From assembly GCA_021307315.1 (NCBI GenBank), contig JAJSPD010000001.1:930001-994000 (forward strand): 64,000 nt of DNA. Direction: 5' to 3'. The translations under genes and the position numbers were made by a program. Of this stretch, positions 12,868-22,779 are shown piece by piece. Below the pieces are notes generated by a model. It made no database searches, was not told the DNA's origin, and was given only the letters and a program-made list of their open reading frames with translations. Origin of the DNA: Bisporella sp. PMI_857. Taxonomy: Eukaryota > Ascomycota > Leotiomycetes > Helotiales > Helotiaceae. Position 1 is the stretch's first letter. The number at the start of each line of letters is the position of its first letter.

Positions 12868-13852
12868 GCTTATTGTGGGCTTGGAATATGGGTATGGGAA
12901 TGGGTAATGGATGAGGGAGTACTGGAACGAGCGATATGATTTTTTTGGGACACTCATTTGAAAGATCTTGTTTTGCATTTCTGTCATTGTCTTAACAACT
13001 TACATAGAAGACTAGACTGGTATCTCAATATACACGCTTATACACATTTGTTAGAATGCTTCATGCCATTCTTTATCTGCTCTCTTTTGTCCTTGCTATA
13101 TTGGAAGTTCAGGGTTATCTGTTAGGCTCCATTGTGGAAGACATAGCTTTGCCCTAAGCCAGCATCTTATCAATGACAAACTCACGTCAACACACAAAGC
13201 CCCAACATCCGCTTGAAGCACGGTGGCAGCACATCCCAGTCTCGTAAGATTCTTACATGAAACGTTGTAGCCAAGACGGTGTGATTTTAAGGAAATAGAA
13301 TAAACGTTGCTAATATGTAACACTTCGCAATCGAAAAATATAAAGTAAATTTTCGAACTGTCAATATACGAAACAGCCCCCAAGAAACTTCAGCACAGGG
13401 GACAGGACAGGAAAATCCGTCTAGAAGCAGCTGCTTATCTCACCAGTGGTCATCTTCAGCCCTATTGCTTATCGTTGCTGGGATATTGATACCGTATCAG
13501 ACTGGAGAACGGGGCCAAACACGGTGCGTTCCTGCAGAACGCTTTTACCTCCGAGCCGACGTTTGGATCTTTGTCCCCTGAGGATTTCAATCCCTGGCAG
13601 GATCGCTAAAAAATGCGTAGGCGAGGAGGAAGCTTATAACCGAGAATCACGAGGTAAAAAAGTGGAGCCTTGAGGCGCATTGTTTGCCTGACTTTCTCTC
13701 AGGCAAAACATCCCAGCTCAGTTATCTTAACGACCAGCATTGAGCTTGATGAGATAGAACTCACTCACTGTTCACGCGACTGCCCACAATCTAACCTCCA
13801 AGTCTCAATCTCGCCATTCCCAAGCCCGCCATAAGTAGGAGAAATTGCAATC
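12868..13852. other. Intergenic, no gene recognised
   Basis: Short ORFs only. The right part should contain the EMC6 promoter and leader. Confidence 0.55.
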
Positions 13853-14411
13853 ATGCTCACTGAACGGGAATTGCAAATTAGCCCGATTGCGCAGGATTCA
13901 GTAATCCATAATACCAAGGTTGGTTCCGTCCCTCCACCTAGATATTCCATCGATTTGAGGCTTGAAGCTCCAGATATCTGTCACATTGAGTGGCATACGG
14001 GATTCCCGCAATTTCTGCGTAGCAATCATTGCCACGCGCCCCCAATTGTCAACTACATGACTAACACACTTCCTCTTCCCAATCCTCCTGTCATCCAACG
14101 CTAACTCTTCCATCAACCAGGTTCTCACAACCCTTCGCGGTCTCACTGCCTCACTTTTTGGCGTAGGTGCTGGCATCCTTGGGCTGGAGTCCTACCCAGG
14201 CTTTATATTCTACCTCGTTTTCTCCCTGCTTACGAGTGCGCTTGTCTACGCCTTCCGAGTCCGGCCCACCATTTCGCAGGATATCAGCGGACAAGCGAGT
14301 CTGAAACGATACTTCAGAGGGAGCATGGAGCTCTGGACAGGGGGACTATTCGACGGGCTTAGTGGTTTTGTCTTGACCTGGACCTTATTTTATGGTTTAG
14401 TTCGAGCATAG
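13853..14411 (+). CDS. emc6: ER membrane protein complex subunit 6
   Basis: EMC6 is a small multi-span subunit of the ER membrane complex, which inserts tail-anchored and polytopic proteins into the ER membrane. Exon 1 (13853-13918) encodes MLTERELQISPIAQDSV and the rest of a short cytosolic N-terminus. Exon 2 (14121-14411) encodes LRGLTASLFGVGAGILGLES, further hydrophobic spans and the family's C-terminal hallmark SGFVLTWTLFYGLVRA. Total 118 aa, normal for the family. The 202-nt intron is longer than others here; it has a GTTGGT donor and ends CTAAC...ACCAG. The short first exon explains why a simple ORF scan misses this gene. Confidence 0.9.
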
Positions 14412-15555
14412 GATGGCTGTGAAGCCAGCTCTCTCATGAATAATTGGTTCTGATGCTTGTCCTATGTTAGCTTTGGTCTCTTCTGGACAGCATATGTGAT
14501 CGGCCCCCCATGCTGGACAGAAAGGAAGAGAGATTGAGGAAGATGTCAGACGTGAGACGGGGCTGTGTATGGAAAGGAAATCTCACCAAAGATAATTATT
14601 GAATGGTATTGGCATGAGGTGGACCGTTGGTGGTACACAGCAAAAGGTATACGTCCGTGACTGCTCGGATATAACAATTTGACTACCATGCAAAATAGGT
14701 ACGAGCGTGAAGTTCTTCAGACGCCCGATGTCAGATCTAGCTGTGGAAGAGGCTGAGACGGCCCAACGTATAGCCCCTTTTATTTTGGCGAAACAGCTTA
14801 TGGTTGAAACAGTTTATGTTATTGTATGAGGTCTGTATTAGTGTACCAAGGAGACTAGTAGCATAATACACGAATATCTCAATCACATGTGTTGGAAGCA
14901 TTGCCACCCTTCTGTATGCTTTTCCGTGGCGCATTTTCCGGCAGCCTTTTCATTATTCTACTTAAGGTTTCTTCCGAAAAGGAGATTTTTAGGATTTTGT
15001 CTATCCTGGTCTCGTTCAAGTCTTCACAGGATATTTCCAGTGTCTGGTCTACCGAGTTTTCGGTAAGCAGTGCAGTACCGGTCTTTACTCATGGAAGTAT
15101 GATATGATCCATGAGCCCCTGTGATCCTTCAATGTGAAATTAAAAAAAATTTGGAACCCCAGCTGTTCATTTCTAGAAACACATGTGTTGAGTATTCTAT
15201 AATATTAGCCATGTTTTATTAATTACATAACGAACGAGGTGCAAGCTGACTGAAAGAATATCAGATTAAAATCCACAGAAGAAATGAGAGAAAAACCAAA
15301 GAAGAAACTTATTTCTCCTAAGTCCATCTTTCAGCCCTACAGGTGGTAAATCTCATAAATGTGGGTAACAGTGACGGTTCGGGAAGCGGTGTCTTGACAT
15401 GTTTCGTGTAACATCAGACCACTTTAACATGTCATTCCCAACGTGAAGCCGTTCCGAAAATTGCTCCGTAGCATTTTCGGCACTTGAATGTTGCTTTAAA
15501 GGAAACGTTCCCCAGTGGCCAAAATGCCAATTTCTCGGTTATCAAGAATACCAAG
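14412..15555. other. Intergenic, no gene recognised
   Basis: AT-rich. Two copies of the 11-mer CACATGTGTTG lie at 14884-14894 and 15180-15190; the second sits in a 12-bp palindrome AACACATGTGTT. No gene or element is evident between them. Confidence 0.5.
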
Positions 15556-17085
15556 ATGCCATCCACAGTGCCTTCTCCTATGCCTCCCAAATCTTCCTGT
15601 TCCTCGGGCACAAGCTGGGAGTCAAATCTTACATCAAAGTCCACACGATGCTCAAATCCTCCGTACCGAATCGCGGTGATCGGAGGAGGGATCGCGGGGC
15701 TGACCTTAGCACAGTTGCTCTGGAGTTTTGAAGATGTAGAGATCATAGTTTATGAGCGTAGCAAAGACTCGATAGACCGGTTATTCGGATACCGGGTGAT
15801 GCTTTCAGAGCCGGTGTTGGTGAATCTGAAAGCTAATTTGAGGAATGAGGTATGGAATGGGATCATGGCTAGTATAGGGGTGCAACCGGAGAATGGGCAG
15901 GAGTTGTCTTTTATGAAAAGGTATACTCATTATTCACTTAATGTGCAGTGATTGGGAAGCTGACGAGGAACAGCGATGGGACGAAAATGTTTACGTTTGA
16001 CCCAGATGAGATCCGTGATCAGTTCTCAGTTTCAAGGTGGAAGCTGAGGGAGGCATTGCTCCATAAATCTGAGCGGTTCGTCAGATTTGGCAAAAGTTTC
16101 AAGAGGTATGAGAGACTACCGGGTGGATCCCTCAAGGTCGTCTTCGAGGATGGGATGACCGAGGAGTGTGACTTTCTAGTTGGTGCGGATGGAATTGGTA
16201 GTCGAGTGAGAAAACAACTTATTCCGAATGCATCATTCGCGCAGTCAAATGTTGCTGTGATATATTTCAAGATAGCCTTGACGCCGGAGACGTTTGAGCT
16301 TCTCCCCACGCAGTCTGGAAGCGGAGTCATGGTAAATTCTATTGTTTCCTCTTGAGATTGCTCTAACATCATATCTTTACGTCAGGCATTCTGCAGCCAG
16401 AATCAAAATCTGATTGTCCATTCGTGGATGAATCCTCGCAAGAAATGGGCAACAAAGTATGACGAGTACGACATCGTAGCTGACGAATCGTTTATCATGT
16501 TCGGATATGGCAGCCCTATAGGCCGCTTTCGCAACCAAAGTAAAGCACCAGACAAGCTCTCCTCGGAAGAACTGAGACAGGAGTGTATTGACCGAGCGAA
16601 AGCGGAACCGAATATGCATCCAGATTTTGTAACAATGGCTGAGAAATGTATCCTCAACACTGCGTATATTCACATGGTGAGAGACACCAAGGCGATTAAG
16701 CCTTGGAGCTCGGATTGTGTGACGCTGATTGGGGATGCAGTGTTTAAGTAAGCTCGGGTTATTCTTCTATGAAGTTAGCTCTGATTCTGATTTGCATAGT
16801 ATTTCGACGATGTTGGGGAAGGGGGCGAATTGTGCCTTGCTCGACACAATAGCTGTAGCAGAAGCATTACAGCCTACATCCATGTTCACACCATACTCGA
16901 GGAGAACACGGCTGCAAAAAGCCGTGGTTGGGAACGTGGAGCGGAGGCAGAGGGAGAGGCGTCGGGGAAAGGTGGTACAGAATATGGTATATTTCGGGGA
17001 CAATACGTTTAAGGAGTTCTGCAGGAAGCATGGATTGAAAATGGCTCTGGGTTTGGTCGAGGATAATGATGCATGGAGAGCTTGA
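15556..17085 (+). CDS. FAD-dependent monooxygenase (aromatic hydroxylase-like)
   Basis: Exons 15556-15920, 15968-16331, 16386-16747 and 16800-17085 join to 458 aa. The Rossmann motif is present: [18 protein letters not shown] with GGGIAG at residues 43-48, followed by an acidic strand end (VYERS). The second FAD-binding motif is [10 protein letters not shown]. The third, normally GDAxH...P, reads GDAVFN (359-364), so the usual His is Phe; the rest, [12 protein letters not shown], is intact. Substrate is unknown. Intron 1 needs a GAG acceptor at 15967 (47 nt); the nearer CAG would leave a 28-nt intron and a quick stop. Start ATG 15556 gives a Ser/Pro/Thr-rich leader. The gene stands alone, convergent with the CENP-K-like gene, so no pathway can be inferred. 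Confidence 0.8.
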
Positions 17086-17429
17086 ACAAGGGACGGTAGA
17101 GGAAGAGAAACTATGATTGAAGAAAAGAACAGCATAGCGGGCGGATCCGGATAGTAGAAAAGAATTGGCATAAAAGCACTTCAGTGTGCAGAGCATAATA
17201 ACACATATAGACCATTAATCCAGTCGCTCTCAGGATAGACATCAAATACAGACAGATAGAAAGCATAAGCGATTCCTACATTTGTGGGACTTTCCAAAAT
17301 GTTATTTTGTACCTATACAGCACAAAATAGTCCTAGAAGTCAGATATTAGATGCCAGAGCATATCCTATGATCTATTTGTCGAAGGCTTCAAAAGCACGC
17401 TCTATGGTTCGATCAGGACGGCCACGACA
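17086..17429. other. Convergent 3' spacer
   Basis: 344 bp between two converging genes. It presumably holds both 3' UTRs; nothing else seen. Confidence 0.6.
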
Positions 17430-18466
17430 TCAATCATCAATTATTGCTCCGAAATCGATGAGTCGTAGTTTCGTAGCATCCTTAGGATGAAATTGTGCGA
17501 CCTTTGACCGAACAAGGAACCTTGATGCCGCGGACTCCTTCTCTAGTTCAACATACTGCCCAGGTCCGTTGCCCTCTGCTTCAACAAGACTATTGAGAAG
17601 CTGCTCTGTCAGATCTCGCACCTCTGCGCCAGCAGCGTCTTTCTCACTGCGTGGTTCTAGTGTCTCATCACCGTCTGCATTATGCTGCGGGCCCCAGATC
17701 TGATCAATGCGTCGTTGTTGGCTGTCCTTATTGACGTTCTTGCTTGGCTTCTTAGCCTTTCCTTGGCTACTAAAGCCAGCTTCAAGCATCTCCTCATCAA
17801 CGTCGAGTATCCCACCCACAACTGGTCCCCCTAACTCTTCAGCTGCAAGCATGGCTGCCAAATGCTCATCGATGAATTCATTGAACGCTTTTACTAAGTT
17901 GCCGGTCCCGGTATCGTACCGATTTTTCTTTTGCTTCAGCTCCCGAATAGTGTCTTTCGCAACCTGTGAAGAGGACTTTTGGGTGCGCTCTAACCTCTCC
18001 CTTTTAAGAGATGCGACGCGATCTTGTAGACCCGCCTGAATGAGTTTTGCATCCCTCAGGTCAGACTGCTCTTTCCCTAGCCGCTTCTGCAATTTCTGGA
18101 GTTCGCCCTCTTTGGATACAATGCAAGCTTGGGTTTCCTTGATGCACGTGTCCGTGACACGAAGCGCAAGCAGCGCGGCGATTGGTGAATCCGAGTTCGG
18201 TAGATATGGTTCACTTGGAGTGATGGACTCATAGGCGGCCTTGAGAGCACGTAGCTGCTGTAAATGGGCTTTTACATCTGAAGATGGCTGAGGCTCAATG
18301 GTGGTTGATGAAGCCCGGAGCTGAAGTTGGTGTTAGGTGCAATGCAAAAAGACTCATGGTACAGGATTACAACCTTTTCAAGTACATCTTCCTGCTCTTT
18401 CACCCTAGCCTGAAGCTTCTCTAGGGTACGTTCTACACGCGCATTTATTTGAGACTCCATGCTCAT
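17430..18466 (-). CDS. CENP-K-like kinetochore protein (Sim4 relative)
   Basis: CENP-K is a subunit of the constitutive centromere-associated network that links centromeric nucleosomes to the outer kinetochore. Exon 1 (18466-18374) and exon 2 (18320-17430), separated by a 53-nt intron with CTAAC branch and TTCAG acceptor, give 327 aa. The protein is largely coiled coil. The C-terminal block, with RFLVRSKVAQFHPKD then TKLRLIDF, matches the human CENP-K ending pattern (LLRNGIA.RHPEDPTRIRLEAF) as I remember it, and NEFIDEHL matches its EFLEDHF. The 5' end is unclear: the listed ATG follows a coding-looking stretch (SNSWPVIRDPAPEES) that reaches an in-frame TAG about 60 nt upstream. A missed exon or a mutation is possible. 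Confidence 0.7.
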
Positions 18467-18655
18467 ATAAGGCTGGTCTGAAACGGACTCCTCGGGCGCA
18501 GGATCTCTAATCACGGGCCAGCTATTTGAGTAAACTCTCTAGGACAGCAGTCTTTCTACAGGAGTCATCCAATTCTGTATGGAGCAGCCACACTACACAG
18601 CGTGGACAAATGTTGCCGACTTGATCACAGATTCAGCATTTCTCTAAATCGAGAA

Positions 18656-18671
18656 ACGCGTTACAACGCGC
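18656..18671. promoter_or_regulatory. Paired MCB-like elements
   Basis: ACGCGT and ACGCGC, ten bases apart, about 190-205 bases upstream of the CENP-K-like start. MCB boxes (ACGCGT) are bound by the MBF factor that drives G1/S transcription in yeasts; action here is inference. Confidence 0.4.
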
Positions 18672-18684
18672 CACAGTTTAGGAG

Positions 18685-18692
18685 TCACGTGA
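18685..18692. promoter_or_regulatory. CACGTG palindrome (E-box / CBF1-type site)
   Basis: TCACGTGA is a perfect 8-bp palindrome, the core bound by bHLH factors such as Cbf1. It lies between the MCB pair and the leader of the KH gene. Binding is not shown. Confidence 0.35.
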
Positions 18693-19383
18693 GTGACACT
18701 AATCCGTAATTGAAACGGATTGGAAGTGCCAAGCGATCAAGCTCTCGCTTTCAGAAACCAAAAGCTTTAATCTACAGCACAACACTACTCACTCGCTCTT
18801 CCCTCCAAGCTTCTTCATCACCACACACCCCTTTTCTACAATCTTGTAATTTTGGCACCGCCCGGCTCCTGAGTTCTTTCCCTAATATTTCTGGTCATTG
18901 AACACACAGCTAGCTCGACGCCGTCCATCAGCATCAACTCAACAACCCGCTTCATCATTGACATAGCTACCGCACCCGAAACGAGACAACGCAACAGCTC
19001 AAGCACAAGGCAATCTTTCATCGGCCGAAGGTATATAACAAGGGATACGAAGGTGTTTTGATCATTTAGAAGGACTCCCCAAGGTTTGAGCAAAGGTTCA
19101 CCTCCCAATCATCGCCCTCAAGCCTTACTCCTACCTATTACAAGTCTGCAGAGTTTCTCTACAGATTTGTCTTTTCAAGATCACTTCCTCTTCCCCTCTT
19201 CGACCTCTCTTCTCTTCTCAACAACCCCCGTTCAAGCACACGCTCTACTCCTCTCCGATCACCAACACCAGCAAGTTTTCCTTCGAAGACCCCCAAGGTG
19301 TACATAATCGAAATTCAAAAGCTTATTCTCGACTTCCTCCCCGACCGCATTCCCAACCCAAGTGAAGATTAACAATAGCAAAC

Positions 19384-20836
19384 ATGTCTGCCTCACCCCC
19401 AACAGTTCCAATTCACTCAGCAAAGCGCCCCCTCGAAGACCCCTCTTCTCCATCTGCCCCCACCGACCAACCTGATGCAAAACGTCCTGCACTTGACAAG
19501 GGAGATACAGTTGGTGAACTGCCGGTCGTTAGCTCTAATGGCGTTAAGCCGGAATCTCCAAATGATACAAAGGATGGACAGGGAGATACAGTGGTCTCAG
19601 ATGCTATTTCACAGTCAATTGAAAGCACTGAAAACTCAGCTAGAGGACCAAGCACAAGCTCGAATATGCCACACGACGAAAGTGGCTGGATCCATATTCG
19701 TGCTGTCATCACTAGTGCTGAAGCAGCAACTGTCATCGGTAAAGGGGGTGAGAATGTTTCACAGGTTCGAAAGTTATCTGGTGCGAAGTGCACAGTGAGC
19801 GATTATCAAAAGGGTGCAGTAGAAAGAATTCTTACTGTTAGTGGCGGCGTTGATGCTGTAGCTAAGGTATGCGTTGATCTCGATACATCTTGAAATTACT
19901 TTCTAATAATTACAGGCTTTTGGTCTCATCATTCGCACACTCAACAATGAACCTATCGACGCAGCTTCCAATGCCAATTCAAAGACTTACCCTCTACGGC
20001 TCCTCGTTCCCCACGTCCTTATTGGTGCCATCATTGGCAAAGCAGGTATTCGAATTCGGGAGATTCAGGAAGCTTCCGGCGCCCGCCTGAACGCTTCTGA
20101 TGGATGTCTCCCCCTTTCTACAGAGCGATCCCTTGTTGTTCTCGGTGTCGCAGATGCCGTCCATATTGCAACCTACTATATTGGCAGCACTTTATTTGAG
20201 CAGCTCTCTGAGAGATTCGGAGGGCCATCTGCATCTGCTTATGCTTCGCGAAGTGGTGGACCAGCCGGAGTTGTTCCTGGAGGCATGCAAGTCGTGCCAT
20301 ATGTCCCCCAACCAGCTGGTGGAAGTTACGGCCATCCAGATCATCATCGCGGTCGCATCGATCGTGGTGTAACTCACCATACCCCAAGCAACAACTACGG
20401 CCAACCAGCCTATCAAGGTCAAGTCCCCCAGCAACAACAAGCTGCTGTACCGGTTCATTATGGCGGAACACAGCCTGCGGCTGGAGGATATGGTGGCGTT
20501 GGACCACAGCAACCACAGCTTGGTGGACATGGTGGAGCTCAAGCGCACGCTGGTCCAGCAGCCCAGCCAATGCCTGGTGTCATTCCCGGACAACCATTGA
20601 CTCAGCAGATTTTCATCCCTAATGATATGGTTGGAGCTATCATTGGCAAAGGTGGTGCAAAGATCAATGAAATCCGCCAGCTTAGTGGAAGTGTGATCAA
20701 GATCAATGAACCACAGGACAATAGCAATGAGAGATTGGTCACTATCACTGGGACTGCTGAGTGCAACCAAATGGCTCTATACATGCTATATTCAAGACTT
20801 GGTCAGAACGCTACCCAGACTGCCCCCCAAAAATAA
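19384..20836 (+). CDS. Triple KH-domain RNA-binding protein (PBP2/HEK2/Rnc1-like)
   Basis: Exons 19384-19866 and 19916-20836 give 467 aa (intron 49 nt, GTATGC...TTACAG). Three KH domains are clear from their GxxG loops: GKGG at 119-122, GKAG at 202-205 and GKGG at 405-408, each in an I-I-G-K-x-G-x-x-I/V context. A Gly/Gln/His/Pro-rich disordered linker separates KH2 from KH3. This 2+1 arrangement is that of PCBP/hnRNP K-type proteins, including yeast Hek2/Pbp2 and fission yeast Rnc1, which bind C/U-rich mRNA and control its stability, transport and telomere-related RNAs. The long pyrimidine-rich leader upstream could allow autoregulation, but that is speculative. Confidence 0.88.
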
Positions 20837-21386
20837 TCACCGTTCACTGGCTAATTTCCTTTCAGAGAGTGAGAAGCACCGTATTTGAGAGATCAATATT
20901 TATTATGATGGGATTTATAGTTTGCTTATGGTTGCAGCGGCGCATTTCTTGGTGCTGGGGATATCAAAACATAATGATGCACCACGAGTAGGGAGGGATA
21001 CCTGAAGTTCTTCCATACTTCTCGGGTATTTGGACGGGTGAGGGTCTAGGTTTGCACCTAGTTTCGAAATACCATATGAATGAGATGCCTGCCAGAATTG
21101 CTTTCATACAGAGATACGTGCTTCTCTTTGCTTCGAAATTTGTTGATTTATAATCGTACCTGGATTCATAACTTCGTGCTACACGCGTTGCGGAGGTTGA
21201 CGTTGAAAACCCCACTTAGCAGATAGATACAGGTGGAGATTGATGACAAAACACACATGACATCTTTTACATAACCATTCTGCAGGTCTCTAGTATCAAA
21301 ACAACTTTTCAGATCTTGTTATATACCTTAAACCAAGATCACTTAATGCTCAGTTTCTGAATACTGCAGGCTTAGGGATTGCAGCA
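20837..21386. other. Intergenic
   Basis: 3' flank of the KH gene and promoter of the next gene. No ORF or motif of note. Confidence 0.6.
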
Positions 21387-22180
21387 ATGGCGCACCCAGT
21401 CACGGAGATCGTTTACCTCACATTAAAGCCGTCTATCGACATCTCAGTACCAGGGCCAGCGGCAGATATCTGGCACCAAACACTCAGCACCATCGCCGCG
21501 CAAGATGGCTACCGTGGCGTCATCTACGGGACGCAATTAGAGAATCCAAATATCTTGATGACGTTCATTCGTATATTCCCCCCTCCCCCGTTGAACTCCG
21601 TGACGAGGGCGACGCTAACTGCCCTCCATCAGATTGGACAAGCATAGATAGGCATCAAGCGTTCATCGACAGCGAGATCTACGGGCCCTTTGCGAAAAAC
21701 CTACAGGGAATCGTGACGGACATCTACTTCCACCACTTCCGCCCCTCGTCCTACCCGCCGGCCCTCCTGACGGACGCGCCCGTCATCGAGGTCGTGACCT
21801 TCTACGACACGGAGCCGGGCTTCCACGCGGCCGCGCAGGAGTTCGGCCGGCAGCTGCAGGGCGGGAAGGTGGATGGGTATTTCGGCAACGTCGATGGCGA
21901 GGTGGTGGAGCGGGTTAGGCGGCGGAGCGGCGACGGGGCGGAGGGCCCCGCCGTGGTGCTGCTTATTGGGTGGGAGAGCAAGGAGGCCCATTTGAGGTTT
22001 CGGGAGACGCCGCTCTTTGCGGAGCATGTTGGGCTGTTGAGGAAGGGGAATGGTGGAGTCGAGATGGTGAGTCTGTGCTCTTTTTTTTGGGGGGGGGGGG
22101 GGTTAACTATAGGGGAGAGGTGGGAATGGCGCTGATGAAAGATGCAGGTTCATGTTAAATTTACGAAGTTTGAGGGATGA
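21387..22180 (+). CDS. Dimeric alpha-beta-barrel-like (ABM/EthD-type) small protein
   Basis: Exons 21387-21570, 21633-22066 and 22148-22180 join in phase to 216 aa. The N-terminal half (VTEIVYLTLKPSIDI..., then MTFIHWTSIDRHQAF) has the beta strand, helix and W-S-I-D-x-H-x-x-F pattern of stress-responsive dimeric barrel proteins; a second such repeat follows (VIEVVTFYD..., LIGWESKEAHLRFRE). It therefore looks like a two-repeat ferredoxin-like barrel, perhaps a small monooxygenase or scavenger. No catalytic residue can be assigned. The last exon is only 11 codons, ending KFTKFEG. Intron 2 contains T8 followed by a 14-nt G run (22089-22102). Exon 2 is much more GC-rich than neighbouring genes. 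Confidence 0.7.
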
Positions 22181-22779
22181 GGATGTGAGCAGGACAGGTT
22201 AGGAATTTTGGGACTTGGGTCAGGGAGAGCCTGACGAGTTGAAGGATGTCGAAGTTGGGCATGGAGACTGTGGTAGGATGCGAGAATTAGCAGTTCGAGG
22301 AAGCTGATGATTTGACGTATCATTGGTTTGATGCCGTTACGTGAATGTTTATCCATGACACCACTTTGGGAAAGTGTGTATACGCTGTTTTTGGTAAGTC
22401 CGAATGGTGTTATCGGGAGGTTGCGGCTTCAACAAGTGATTATGGATTCAGAATGAGAAGACTTCGGAATTGTGGCCTGACATACGCCCTGACCCTGCAT
22501 TCGGAATCCAGCGAAATATGGACCTAGGCCAAGCTAGATAGCTATAAAACAATCTCAAAGTTGGTATCTTTATCGAATTTGATTTCTGGGACTATATGGC
22601 ATCTGTCTGCTACTAATGACTCGACCTGATCATGCCGCAAAACTCGTGTACAGCTCACATTGGACCGTTACATATGCAAAGTTACCTCCGACCGCAACTA
22701 TTCCTTATAAAACTCCAATATAGTATCCTTCAATGCCGCAAAAATCGCAGTCAAAATAAATGCAAAGCATGGAGGACTA
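22181..22779. other. Convergent 3' spacer
   Basis: 599 bp between converging genes; no ORF or structure of note. Confidence 0.6.

Larger units (their letters stand above)
18467..19383. promoter_or_regulatory. Divergent promoter region (CENP-K-like / KH protein)
   Basis: Between the two start codons lie ACGCGT (18656-18661), ACGCGC (18666-18671) and the palindrome TCACGTGA (18685-18692). The plus-strand part from about 18,750 to 19,383 is markedly C/T-rich with few purine runs, typical of a long fungal 5' leader for the KH protein. Ordinary intergenic sequence otherwise. Confidence 0.5.

Noticed and set aside
14884..15190. Possible small mobile element bounded by two CACATGTGTTG copies
   Set aside because: Copies are direct, only 11 bp, and no target duplication or internal gene is seen.
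21701..22027. 108-codon minus-strand ORF
   Set aside because: Shadow of the GC-rich exon 2 of the dimeric-barrel gene.
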